From positions 3,940,501-4,004,500 of the forward strand of contig NZ_OY764327.1 in the NCBI RefSeq assembly GCF_963668385.1: 64,000 bases of DNA. The letters are read 5' to 3'. The position numbers and the translations under genes were made by a program. The notes beneath the pieces are model-generated. The model was given only the letters and a program-made list of their open reading frames with translations, searched no databases and was not told the DNA's origin. This DNA comes from an uncultured Carboxylicivirga sp. (GTDB lineage: Bacteria > Bacteroidota > Bacteroidia > Bacteroidales > Marinilabiliaceae). This document shows positions 56,461-64,000 of the stretch, in pieces (within the stretch, counting starts at the first letter, position 1; the number at the start of each line of letters is the position of its first letter).

Positions 56461-57593
56461 GACCTAATAATTTCTTCCGCCTGTTTATCCCAGGAAGCAT
56501 ACTTGAGGTAGTTATCCCAATACTGTTTATATGATTTATCTATTATTGCCGATTTCACTCCTTTTACAAAGAATTCTGCGGAATCAGCTTTTGCAATGGT
56601 GCCCAGGTTAAATTCTTTAGCTAGTTTGGTGAGTGCGCTGGATGTATCACTGATTAGTACATTCTTTTTTAATGGGGCTATCTGATTTAGTATACCACTT
56701 TGACTGGTAAAGCTTTGCTGATAGTATAGTAAGATTAGATCTGAAACTTCCAGTATTGAAGTGAACTCACTCTCGCTTAGGTAACGACAGAGCCAAAAGA
56801 TCCGTCCATCCACTTTATATTCGTAGGACAACTTTTTTAATTCATCAATGTGAACACTGCTTGACGACGGTGCTCCCGCAATTAAAAGTTTGCATTCTGG
56901 TATATTTTGCAGAGTTTTAATAATAAGCTGATAGTTTTTTTCATATCGTATATTACCCGGGATTACCAATAGCTGAGAATCTTGTTTAAACTGATTTATT
57001 TCTTCAAATAATTTTTCATCAAGTTTTGCGGGAGGATATATACCATGAGGTATAGTTTGCTTATAACCCGGAAAATTTTGGTAATAAATCTTCTCAGGTA
57101 GCTGTTCATGAAAAAAGGCTACATCCATTACATTCATGATAGCCTTCATACTGCGTTTTGTATGTTTTATTCCTCCGGGATATGCATCCCGATCAGGGTC
57201 ATGAAGTACTATTGAAAATTTATGTTTTTTCTTTAGCTTTTTAAATAATGGGCCCCAAAAAATGGCCGTTAATTGATCAAAGTCATTGAAGATGATTTTT
57301 GAAGCGGGTTGTTTTTTTAGGAAACGGTAAAATATTATAGGGTTAAAGAAGATGCGGTAGAAGAAGTATAGTTTTTTTAAGAGAGTGTTTGTTGTGTTTG
57401 GTTGGTCGGATAATAGAATAGGTCTGTAGGTCTGTAGGTCATTAGGACTATAGGTTGTTAGGTTGTTGGGTTGGGAGTTTTTTGGTAGAATAAGGGTTAC
57501 ATGAGCGCCTTTTTCTGCCAGTGCGTTAGTGGTATATTGAGCGTACTTGTAATTTCCACCTTTGGAGTTGGGGTTATAAATGAATATTTGCAT
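56448..57593 (-). CDS. Family 4 glycosyltransferase with a repeat-encoded insertion
   Basis: The 381-residue GT-B protein shows the C-terminal donor-domain pattern (QLLVIPGNIRYEKNYQLIIK, then KLLIAGAPSSSSVHID, then SDLILLYYQQSFTSQSGILN). Residues about 40-65 (SQPNNLTTYSPNDLQTYRPI) are encoded by the TAGG-word repeat at 57415-57474, so they are an added segment near the N-terminus that other members would lack. The stop TAG also falls in a TAGG-word spacer. It would act in repeat-unit assembly. The donor is unknown. Confidence 0.85.
   Translation of the reverse strand: MQIFIYNPNSKGGNYKYAQYTTNALAEKGAHVTLILPKNSQPNNLTTYSPNDLQTYRPILLSDQPNTTNTLLKKLYFFYRIFFNPIIFYRFLKKQPASKIIFNDFDQLTAIFWGPLFKKLKKKHKFSIVLHDPDRDAYPGGIKHTKRSMKAIMNVMDVAFFHEQLPEKIYYQNFPGYKQTIPHGIYPPAKLDEKLFEEINQFKQDSQLLVIPGNIRYEKNYQLIIKTLQNIPECKLLIAGAPSSSSVHIDELKKLSYEYKVDGRIFWLCRYLSESEFTSILEVSDLILLYYQQSFTSQSGILNQIAPLKKNVLISDTSSALTKLAKEFNLGTIAKADSAEFFVKGVKSAIIDKSYKQYWDNYLKYASWDKQAEEIIRSIGE
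57415..57474. repeat. TAGG-word repeat inside a glycosyltransferase gene
   Basis: Words read AATAGGTCTGTAGG, TCTGTAGGTCATTAGG, ACTATAGGTTGTTAGG, then TTGTTGGGTTGGG. The frame stays open, giving the peptide QPNNLTTYSPNDLQTYRPI. It matches the repeat class found in neighbouring spacers. Confidence 0.75.
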
Positions 57594-57605
57594 GAATGTT
57601 TTTTT

Positions 57606-58141
57606 AACCGCAGAGGACGCAAAGGTTATTACGCAAAGAGCGCAGAGGTATTTTATGAACTTAGCGCCTTCTTAGTGTACTTTTCGGTTTCTTTTTATAA
57701 GTTATTTACAATTCTTCTAATGCCCTGTTTTAATATTGAGACATTAAAATTAATCAATAGTCCCAACTTGTAATCGCCCAGCTTCATATATGTTAATGTT
57801 TGTGCCATATGGACATCATTTAAAGCTTCTATACTTTTTAATTCAATAACAACTTTGTCTTCAACTAAAAGATCAATTCTATAACCACATTCTAACTTAA
57901 TCTCTTCAAAAACAAGAGGCATTGCTTTTTCTTTTTCAACCTTAAGATCATTTTTTTGCAATTTGTAGAATAAACATTCTTGATATGCTTTTTCTAGTAA
58001 TCCGGGACCTAAAGTTTTATGAACATCTATGGCCGCGCCTATTATTTTAAATGCTATCTCATTTTCAGTCATATTTCTTTTAACGTAAAGTAAACAGAAA
58101 TATTTTGCGTGCTTTGCGCCTTCTTAGCGAACTTTGCGGTT
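57606..58141. mobile_element. GxxExxY gene cassette with AACCGC terminal repeats
   Basis: The 536-bp block begins AACCGCAGAGGACGCAAAGG (57606-57625) and ends ...ACTTTGCGGTT (58131-58141), giving inverted ends AACCGC/GCGGTT. A 29-bp direct repeat lies at both flanks of the gene (57661-57689 and 58113-58141, 25 of 29 identical; core GCGCCTTCTTAG). The left flank also holds repeated CGCAAAG words. Mobility is an inference; no transposase is inside. Confidence 0.55.
57695..58072 (-). CDS. GxxExxY family protein (PDDEXK-like)
   Basis: The 125 residues include the family signature, a G..E..Y helix (LGPGLLEKAYQECLFYKLQ). The predicted nuclease-like core is ECGYRIDLLVEDKVVIELKS, with the D...E.K arrangement of the PD-(D/E)XK fold. 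MAQTLTYMKLGDYKLGLLIN follows. Function is not established. It is embedded in repeat-flanked DNA within the capsule cluster. Confidence 0.9.
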   Translation of the reverse strand: MTENEIAFKIIGAAIDVHKTLGPGLLEKAYQECLFYKLQKNDLKVEKEKAMPLVFEEIKLECGYRIDLLVEDKVVIELKSIEALNDVHMAQTLTYMKLGDYKLGLLINFNVSILKQGIRRIVNNL

Positions 58142-58149
58142 ACATTTTT

Positions 58150-58689
58150 TTACTCAAGGAACGGAGTATACTTCAATTCATAACTCAGATCATTCACTCT
58201 TTTTCTAATCTCTTTTGCCGGGTTGCCGGCTACTACTGATAGCTTATCAACATCTTTATGCACCATACTTGCTGATGCCACCACAGCACCATCCTTAATA
58301 GTTACACCCGGAAGTATTGTTACTCCTGATGCTATCCAAACATGGTGTCCAATGTTGACAGGTGCTCCTTTTACTTCATGGGTTGGGGAGTCCGGATTAT
58401 GCCCCAGAGTCCATATTCTTGTATAGGGACCTATGTCGGTATCATTATCAACCATAATAGGGTAATGCCGACAATCTAACAAACAATGCTGATTAATCAC
58501 TACGTTTTCTTCTAATGTCAGATTCCAGAAATGTAAAAGCCGGGCATGCATCAACACTTTGCTCGACTTTGATATTTTCTTGTTGAATAATCTTAGAAAT
58601 GTTTTTCGGAACCAATGACATGGTACATGACTAATACAGTCATTATATACAAAGTTTAAAAGGTTACCAAATAAAACTCTAAAGTTCAT
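58150..58689 (-). CDS. Hexapeptide-repeat acyltransferase (WcaF/maltose-acetyltransferase type)
   Basis: The 179-residue left-handed beta-helix protein has hexapeptide repeats (LTLEENVVINQHCLLDC, then TDIGPYTRIWTLGHNPDSP, then NIGHHVWIASGVTILPG, then VTIKDGAVVASASMVHKDVD). The catalytic histidine lies in TLGHNPDSP. It should O-acetylate a sugar of the capsule repeat. It overlaps the upstream glycosyltransferase by 11 bp, so the two are translationally coupled. Confidence 0.92.
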   Translation of the reverse strand: MNFRVLFGNLLNFVYNDCISHVPCHWFRKTFLRLFNKKISKSSKVLMHARLLHFWNLTLEENVVINQHCLLDCRHYPIMVDNDTDIGPYTRIWTLGHNPDSPTHEVKGAPVNIGHHVWIASGVTILPGVTIKDGAVVASASMVHKDVDKLSVVAGNPAKEIRKRVNDLSYELKYTPFLE

Positions 58690-59785
58690 GACTTAAAAAT
58701 TGATGAAGTTCTTGTGCTCCTGTCTTTACTTTTTCTGATGAATACCAATAACCTTTGATATAGCCTCTGAGATAATTTGTTCGTTGCTGTTCAAGCATTA
58801 ACAATGCATAGCAGAATGTGCCGAAGTTGTATTTTTTCGATTTGAATTTAAGCCAGTTTTTGAAAGCTCCGTAGTAGGATCGAAGACCAGAGAGGGTAAT
58901 AAAGGTTATTAGGCCGATAGGTAAATAGCTTATAGGCTTTAGGCTATAGGCTTTAGTATATAGATCAATAGTTATTATACAAATCCATATGATCAATGTA
59001 GTAAAGAAACCATAGCGTAGCCCAGTTTCTATTAGGTTGCTCCAGAAGTTTTTATAATTTACTTTTGCTTCTCCGTCTCCAAGACCATACCGATAAGATT
59101 CTCTGTTATATTGTTGTCTTTTCTCGTGGCGACCCCAATAAACATAGGGCTTGTCAACTAATTCAATAGGTATATTTTGTGATTGTATTTTTAATCCAAA
59201 TACTAAATCGTCAGCTGCTAGTGTTAGCCATTCTGAGTATCCTCCTACTTGTTGCCATATTTCTTTTTTATAAGCAATGGAACGGGAAGAGGGGATAAAT
59301 CCTTCGTTAAGAATAGGTTGATAACCTCCAGAAAGAATATAATTGGCTCTGGCAGCTTTGGTCTGTATATCGGATTCCATGACACTAAATGAGCCTCCAA
59401 TAACTTGTATGTCATTAGGATTTAGGTTATAGGATTTAGTGAATAGGAGAGGAGTCAGCAGACTCTCTAACCATTGCGGCTGAAAGCGGCAGCCAAAGTC
59501 GGTACTGACGATCCATTCTGTATGTGCTTTTTCTATGGCTAAATTGCGGCCGCGTGCTACGTTACAGCCTTTTTCAATTAATACTGTAATTTTTATGGTG
59601 CTGTATTGCTTCCATTCTTCTAATATTTCAATAGAACCATCTTTACTACCTGCATCTGTAATGATGATCTCTGATGGTTTCAGCGTTTGGGCTTCTAAAT
59701 CTGCAATAGTTTGTTCTAAGCGCGCTGCTTCGTTGTATATTGTGGATACAATGGTGAATTGCATTTGATTTAATTGTTGTGCCAT
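58679..59785 (-). CDS. Family 2 glycosyltransferase with two repeat-encoded segments
   Basis: The 368 residues start with the GT2 fold (FTIVSTIYNEAARLEQTIAD, with TDAGSKDGSIEI nearby) and the DXD-like STDFGCRFQPQWL. C-terminal hydrophobic segments (GFFTTLIIWICIITIDLY; SYLPIGLITFITLSG) resemble membrane-anchored GT2 enzymes. The peptide KSYNLNPNDIQV is encoded by the TAGG-word repeat at 59411-59448, and the AYSLKPISYLP region by one at 58927-58963. Its start overlaps the upstream stop as TAATG; an alternative start is 59764. Confidence 0.86.
   Translation of the reverse strand: MAQQLNQMQFTIVSTIYNEAARLEQTIADLEAQTLKPSEIIITDAGSKDGSIEILEEWKQYSTIKITVLIEKGCNVARGRNLAIEKAHTEWIVSTDFGCRFQPQWLESLLTPLLFTKSYNLNPNDIQVIGGSFSVMESDIQTKAARANYILSGGYQPILNEGFIPSSRSIAYKKEIWQQVGGYSEWLTLAADDLVFGLKIQSQNIPIELVDKPYVYWGRHEKRQQYNRESYRYGLGDGEAKVNYKNFWSNLIETGLRYGFFTTLIIWICIITIDLYTKAYSLKPISYLPIGLITFITLSGLRSYYGAFKNWLKFKSKKYNFGTFCYALLMLEQQRTNYLRGYIKGYWYSSEKVKTGAQELHQFLSHEL
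58927..58963. repeat. TTTAGG/ATAGG words inside a glycosyltransferase gene
   Basis: Words read TTATAGGCTTTAGGC, then TATAGGCTTTAG, then TATATAG, in an open frame encoding AYSLKPISYLP in a hydrophobic linker. Confidence 0.7.
59411..59448. repeat. TTTAGG/ATAGG words inside a glycosyltransferase gene
   Basis: Words read GTCATTAGGATTTAGG, then TTATAGGATTTAG, then TGAATAGG. The frame stays open and encodes the peptide SYNLNPND. This peptide lies just before the VIGGSFSVMESD block and would interrupt a surface loop. Confidence 0.75.
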
Positions 59786-60870
59786 TATTTTAATCCTTGG
59801 GGTGAGAAATATCTTTTAAGTTTTAGAAAGCGTTTCTCAAATATTTCATAGCTTAATGCAGAAAGTAAAATACTACTGCTAATATGAGTGAACAAATTAA
59901 TAAGTATATTTTGGGATGGGAAGTAATGACTTATAACAAGGTAACAAACTGGATGATATACATATAATCCGTAGCTGATCTTTCCCAAATAAATTAAAGG
60001 TTTAGTAGCTAGTATTTTAGTAAATATTGATTTGTTAATGATGATATACCCAAGAATTAGTGTATAAAATAATCCTATTAACAGAAATTTAAGAACCTGC
60101 ATAGTAGGATTTCCTTCACCACTCGTGAAATACCATAGAACAGAACAAAGCAAGAAGTATATTCCTATTAAAACAACAAATTTTTTACCTTTTAAAAAGT
60201 TTAATAAATGTGGAAACTGGAGATAAATAATAGCCAGTAATGCGCCCAATGATATATCATCCAGACGAGTTAGTGTAAAGTAGAAAACCTCATAACCTGC
60301 CTGTACCATTATGATTCTGGTTAATAGCGATAAACAAATTAATCCGATTAACCATATGTATACTTTTTTTGAATTAACCAAATATACTAACAAAGGCCAG
60401 AAAAGATAAAAATGTTCTTCAACTGCTAAAGACCAAAAATGACCAGGTCCAGTAATTGGGGTATTGGAGAAAGTAAGGAAGATATTTTGAAGATAAGTGA
60501 AATATACCAACATATCCTTAAAACTTACCTGTCTATTCTCGAAATACGGAATTATTATAAAGTAGAATAGCAATAAAAAGACATAATACAAAGGGAATAT
60601 TCGTAGAACTCTTTTTGCATAGAAGTTTCTAAAATAATGAGCTTCCTCTTTTGCTGCTACTAGAATGCGGGTAATTAAAAAACCGGAAAGGACAAAAAAT
60701 AAAGAAACCCCGGTTTGTCCAAATACTGAGGTTTTTTGAATTAGATTTAAAATCGTATTTCCGTAAATTTGATAAGCCTGAAAAAAATGAAAATGCATCA
60801 CCAATAAAGCGGCAATAGCTCGAATACCATCGAGTTGAGGAATATATGAGGTTAATTTTATTTTATTCAT
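59785..60870 (-). CDS. Membrane-bound acyltransferase family 3 (OafA/YrhL type)
   Basis: The 361-residue protein has about ten membrane segments and the family opening (YIPQLDGIRAIAALLVMHFH, with the catalytic-type histidine near 27). FFVLSGFLITRILVAAKEE and GHFWSLAVEEHFYLFWPLLV follow, the latter with the conserved E.FY.WP pattern. It should acetylate or otherwise acylate the exported polysaccharide. It overlaps the GT2 gene at its stop codon. Confidence 0.93.
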   Translation of the reverse strand: MNKIKLTSYIPQLDGIRAIAALLVMHFHFFQAYQIYGNTILNLIQKTSVFGQTGVSLFFVLSGFLITRILVAAKEEAHYFRNFYAKRVLRIFPLYYVFLLLFYFIIIPYFENRQVSFKDMLVYFTYLQNIFLTFSNTPITGPGHFWSLAVEEHFYLFWPLLVYLVNSKKVYIWLIGLICLSLLTRIIMVQAGYEVFYFTLTRLDDISLGALLAIIYLQFPHLLNFLKGKKFVVLIGIYFLLCSVLWYFTSGEGNPTMQVLKFLLIGLFYTLILGYIIINKSIFTKILATKPLIYLGKISYGLYVYHPVCYLVISHYFPSQNILINLFTHISSSILLSALSYEIFEKRFLKLKRYFSPQGLK

Positions 60871-60928
60871 ATATTAAAATTGCAGGTGGAAATTTTAGAA
60901 TTCAATACCATAATATATAGAAAGAAAA

Positions 60929-61924
60929 TCAGGAAAGAGGTTTTTTATTATTGATGTTTTGTGAATAGGAAAGTACTCTTTTTAAAGCCGCTTTTGAATT
61001 ATTAATGTTTATAAAAGAGGATAATAGAAACCCTTTGGCAATTTCAAATTTTAAAAAGAGCGAATCATTTTTTCGGTAAGTAAGTTTTAATAAAATTGAT
61101 AGAATATTTTTAATTGCTAAAATTATTATCCATAAAACATTCTGTTTAAATTTAAATTCATTAATTAATGAATACCCTATTGTTAAAGGTATTGTTAGGC
61201 CACTGCCAAAATTCATTCGTTTTAAATATTGCCAGTTGAGCCTTTCTTTTGTAAGGTAATGCTTGAACTTTAAACTTTCATTATAAACTATCCTGTAACC
61301 AGCCAAACGAATGGCGTTGCACAGCTCAATATCTTCACCTCCGGTTAAGCTCTTTCCGTTGCGACCTAAACTATTAAATTGAAAGCCATTAAAGAAAATA
61401 TAATCTAACGCTTCTTTATTAAATACAGCACCTGCGCCATAAACATAACCTTTTGAAAAGGTTATGTCATCTAAACTTTTATTTGCTTGTTTTCCAACAG
61501 CGTATTGTTCAATATAGGGTAGGATCCTTTTTTCGGGTTCGATTTCAAATAAAGGACTGCCTATCCCTCCAAGAGCGCCAATATTTTTATTTGTACTAAT
61601 GATATGATATGCATTACTAATATAATCCTCTACTAAAAAGTTGTCATCATCACAATATAGCAGATAATCATATTGTGAAGTTTTATACCCTCTTATTCTT
61701 GCGTGACTTAATCCTTGTTTCTTTTCTCTGACAATTGATATTAAAGGATTTATTTTTATAAAATCGTTAACTATATTGAAAGTACTATCTGTTGAATTAT
61801 TGTCTACAACGATTATTTCCGTTGGTATGTTTTCTATACTTTTTTGATTGACAATAGTTCTTAAAGTCTCTCCTATTGTCCTCTCTGAGTTGTAACAGCA
61901 TATAATTATACTAATTCCGTTCAT
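60929..61924 (-). CDS. Family 2 glycosyltransferase
   Basis: The ATG at 61924 (MNGISIIICCYN) is preferred over 61936, as it is the classical GT2 start. It overlaps the upstream gene's stop (61911). The 331-residue enzyme has CYNSERTIGETLRTI, IIVVDNNSTDSTFNIV, CDDDNFLVEDYISNA and GGEDIELCNAIRLAGY, the last being the GED-type acceptor block. A hydrophobic region near residue 255 (VLWIIILAIKNILSIL) suggests membrane association. Confidence 0.9.
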   Translation of the reverse strand: MNGISIIICCYNSERTIGETLRTIVNQKSIENIPTEIIVVDNNSTDSTFNIVNDFIKINPLISIVREKKQGLSHARIRGYKTSQYDYLLYCDDDNFLVEDYISNAYHIISTNKNIGALGGIGSPLFEIEPEKRILPYIEQYAVGKQANKSLDDITFSKGYVYGAGAVFNKEALDYIFFNGFQFNSLGRNGKSLTGGEDIELCNAIRLAGYRIVYNESLKFKHYLTKERLNWQYLKRMNFGSGLTIPLTIGYSLINEFKFKQNVLWIIILAIKNILSILLKLTYRKNDSLFLKFEIAKGFLLSSFININNSKAALKRVLSYSQNINNKKPLS

Positions 61925-63059
61925 GGACATTCTCAATTACTTTAAAAAAAACGGATTCCGGATTTGCAGGTGTCAGTTGCAATATTTTGCTATGTGCCAT
62001 CAATCCCATTTGCTTTAAGTTATTTCTATTATTCCAACATCTTTCCATTGTTTCGTTTAATAGTTGAGAAGTTGGAGCCGGACAAATAAAACCTGTAATA
62101 TTATCTTCTATAAATTCAGCATTACCTCCAACATTAGTTACAACTGATGGCCTACCACATATCATAGCTTCCTGAAGAGAAATTGGATTTCCTTCATGAA
62201 AAGATGGTAATACCAGTAAATGATTTAACTTATATATTTCTCTAATATTTTTTACGTGGCCATGAAAATGAATTCTTGATTGCAAATCAAAATATTGTAC
62301 TTGTTCTTTTAAATATTTCATATCTGGACCATTACCATATAAATTTAAAGTCCATTCTCGTTTTCTCCATTCTTCCGAATTTAAAACCTGTATAAGCATA
62401 GCTTGACCTTTAATATTGACTTCTAATCTAGCAACACAGGCTATGTTTAGTTTATTATCTAAATTTGGAAAAGGAACAATTTCTTTTGATTGAAGATTAA
62501 GTGGGCTGGTTAAAACTATAGAGTTAGGTAAATTTTGTAAAATTTGATTTTCAGCTGAGACTTTATTGTATGCTGAGGCAAAAACAATTTTAGCGGCTTT
62601 GTTAAATATTCTTCTTGAGTCTTCTATAATATTATAGTTTAGTACATTATAATCGTAATTAAAACGGGCTGTAAGAACAAATGGAATAGATGTACTGGAT
62701 AAATAGTTATAGCATTCTTTATCCTCTATTGCATTATAAGTTCCACCTTGATTAACAACAATTACATCGGGATTAATTTCATTTATTTTGTTGAATATAT
62801 TATTATTTAATATTTTTTTTATTGTTTTATTATGAACTTTATATAAAAAAGTACTTTTAAAAAGTTTATTATACGGCCTATAATAAATGGTTGCATTTTT
62901 CTTTTTAAGTTCATTGATATGGGCAGGTGTGTCATCCCATTTATAGGTAAAAATAGATACCTGAAATCCTTTTTCGATAGCCATTAAGGCTGTTTTATAC
63001 CATAGAACTTCGCTCCCGCCGAATGGAGCTGTCAACGTACTAATGAATACTATTTTCAT
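61911..63059 (-). CDS. Family 4 glycosyltransferase
   Basis: The 382 residues have the GT-B pattern KIVFISTLTAPFGGSEVLWY at the N-terminus and the donor site ACVARLEVNIKGQAMLIQVL and SFHEGNPISLQEAMICGRPS. Its stop overlaps the downstream GT2 gene, so the products are made together. It would act in assembling the capsule unit. Confidence 0.9.
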   Translation of the reverse strand: MKIVFISTLTAPFGGSEVLWYKTALMAIEKGFQVSIFTYKWDDTPAHINELKKKNATIYYRPYNKLFKSTFLYKVHNKTIKKILNNNIFNKINEINPDVIVVNQGGTYNAIEDKECYNYLSSTSIPFVLTARFNYDYNVLNYNIIEDSRRIFNKAAKIVFASAYNKVSAENQILQNLPNSIVLTSPLNLQSKEIVPFPNLDNKLNIACVARLEVNIKGQAMLIQVLNSEEWRKREWTLNLYGNGPDMKYLKEQVQYFDLQSRIHFHGHVKNIREIYKLNHLLVLPSFHEGNPISLQEAMICGRPSVVTNVGGNAEFIEDNITGFICPAPTSQLLNETMERCWNNRNNLKQMGLMAHSKILQLTPANPESVFFKVIENVHERN

Positions 63060-63070
63060 CGAAAAGTTAC

Positions 63071-63679
63071 TTAGTTTGTTTTATGTTGTTTGATTACAAC
63101 TGCCGGTATTCCGTTAGCTAAAGAGAATGGTGGAATGCTTTTAGATACTACACTGTTTGCTCCTATAATACTGCCTTTACCAATAATTACACCTGGTAGA
63201 ATTACACAGTTTGTACTTATCCAAACATCATCTTCAATCATGATGCTTTTTGAAGTACCATAGCTATTTATTCTTTCTTCAACGTCTTCAAAGCATTGAT
63301 CATGACCATTGTTATCTATTATTTGGCAATTGGCAGCAATTAAGCATCTTTCTCCAATAATTATTTCTTTTGTTGCATGAATACATGACCCATGAATACG
63401 TGATGATTTTCCTATTTTCAATAAAGCATTAGGCCTGTCCAAAAGTATTTTAACAGGGTTAAACATATTTAAATGGTAACCATTATTTGAAGAATCAATA
63501 ATAACGTTTTCTTCTAAAATACAACGAGCGGATTCACATATATTAATTATTGGTTTATCATTGAATACAACCCCCTTATTAATGCTTAGAGATTTGTTTT
63601 CATACAATAGTGAAATTTCGTAATCACTTATTTTCTGTTTTATAATAAGATATAATGTATATAGTAGTTTTTTTAACAT
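63071..63679 (-). CDS. Hexapeptide-repeat acyltransferase
   Basis: The 202-residue protein has left-handed beta-helix repeats (IDSSNNGYHLNM; LLKIGKSSRIHGSCIHATKE; IIGERCLIAANCQIIDNNGH; SIMIEDDVWISTNCVILPG; VIIGKGSIIGANSVVSKS). It resembles serine/sugar O-acetyltransferases. The catalytic histidine is probably in NNGHDQC. It is the second acyltransferase of this fold in the locus. Confidence 0.9.
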   Translation of the reverse strand: MLKKLLYTLYLIIKQKISDYEISLLYENKSLSINKGVVFNDKPIINICESARCILEENVIIDSSNNGYHLNMFNPVKILLDRPNALLKIGKSSRIHGSCIHATKEIIIGERCLIAANCQIIDNNGHDQCFEDVEERINSYGTSKSIMIEDDVWISTNCVILPGVIIGKGSIIGANSVVSKSIPPFSLANGIPAVVIKQHKTN

Positions 63680-63689
63680 TCTTTATTTC

Positions 63690-64000
63690 TTAAGGGATCT
63701 TTAAAAGTTTTCCGTAATAATTGTCTAGCTCTTTAGGGAAACGAATATTAAGGCCAATACCCGGCATGAAGGTTAATTCTCCAAAGTAAATATTATCGTT
63801 AACTGAATATAAATCAACTCTTACAAATGGAAACTTTGATGATAATATTTCGGCTTTACTAATCATTTCTTTTAAATTTTCGGGTTTGTCGGGAATATTA
63901 TCATATTTGTCAATATTGGGATAGCGAATTGGTAATTCCTTCCAATTATTATCCAAAATAATACCACGTAATTTTTTTTGACGGTTTCCGTACACGCCAA
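63690..64000 (-). CDS. TupA-like ATP-grasp protein, C-terminal part
   Basis: The frame is open to the right edge, so the start is outside the window. The visible residues hold the C-terminal ATP-grasp motif FPFVRVDLYSVNDNIYFGEL followed by TFMPGIGLNIRFPKELD. This matches TupA-like proteins of teichuronic and capsule gene clusters, which join an amino group or amino acid to a sugar acid. The family is secure from the motif, but the substrate is not. Confidence 0.85.
   Translation of the reverse strand, partial: GVYGNRQKKLRGIILDNNWKELPIRYPNIDKYDNIPDKPENLKEMISKAEILSSKFPFVRVDLYSVNDNIYFGELTFMPGIGLNIRFPKELDNYYGKLLKIP

Noticed and set aside
1-64000. tRNA or rRNA genes
   Set aside because: I looked for tRNA T-arm signatures and rRNA segments on both strands by eye and saw none; a dedicated search was not possible.

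Overview
The window is AT-rich chromosomal DNA from a member of the Bacteroidota, most likely a marine or sediment Marinilabiliales-type bacterium. The phylum call rests on several independent signs: a T9SS-type secreted protein with SprB repeats, a complete menaquinone trio (menF-menD-menB), a cysteate synthase of the kind used for sulfonolipids, an Omp-barrel/lipoprotein-rich gene set, and repeated -7 promoter elements of the TAnnTTTG type close upstream of start codons. The order-level placement is an inference from gene content only.

Region 1 (1-21.4 kb) is housekeeping and cell-envelope genes: the tail of a sigma-54 activator, a DUF2520 oxidoreductase, GNAT acetyltransferases, an M16 zinc peptidase, a periplasmic MsrB, an etfB-etfA-acyl-CoA dehydrogenase unit, cysteate synthase, PhnA/YjdM, a CvfB-like S1 protein, an SRAP (YedK/HMCES) protein, a DUF4136 lipoprotein, an outer-membrane barrel, a hemolysin III homologue, a patatin, a glyoxalase-fold protein and a membrane metallophosphoesterase. 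Region 2 (21.5-39.8 kb) has a large predicted outer-membrane protein with an HEFRH zinc motif, a GH13 alpha-amylase, a nucleoid-associated protein, a secreted endonuclease/phosphatase-fold lipoprotein, a creatininase-family protein, an S9 peptidase, a 929-residue SprB-repeat/T9SS protein, the overlapping menF-menD-menB operon and a META-domain lipoprotein.

Region 3 (39.9-41.5 kb) is a REP-like repeat island: a RAYT (REP-associated tyrosine transposase) gene flanked on both sides by arrays of small hairpins that have different stems but mostly the same tetraloop (TCCT, or AGGA when inverted). Region 4 (41.5-64 kb) is an exopolysaccharide/capsule locus, mostly on the minus strand. It contains a Wzc-type tyrosine autokinase, a Wza-type export lipoprotein, a WecA/TagO-type initiating transferase (plus strand), a nucleotidyltransferase-like protein, six or more glycosyltransferases, an FAD-dependent UDP-galactopyranose-mutase-like protein, a Wzy-like polymerase, a sulfotransferase, two hexapeptide acyltransferases, an OafA-like acyltransferase and the end of a TupA-like ATP-grasp protein. 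These would together start, build, decorate, polymerise and export a probably sulfated, acylated polysaccharide.

The capsule locus is dotted with accessory insertions: a RAYT pseudogene carrying an inverted-repeat insertion and an in-frame stop, a four-helix-bundle gene plus a decayed second copy, a GxxExxY gene in a cassette with AACCGC terminal repeats, a nine-unit 11-bp tandem array, and a dispersed family of TTTAGG/ATAGG words. These words fill intergenic spacers, supply the stop codons of three genes and lie in frame inside at least two glycosyltransferase genes. The REP/RAYT island and the coding TTTAGG words are the two strongest candidates for something new.
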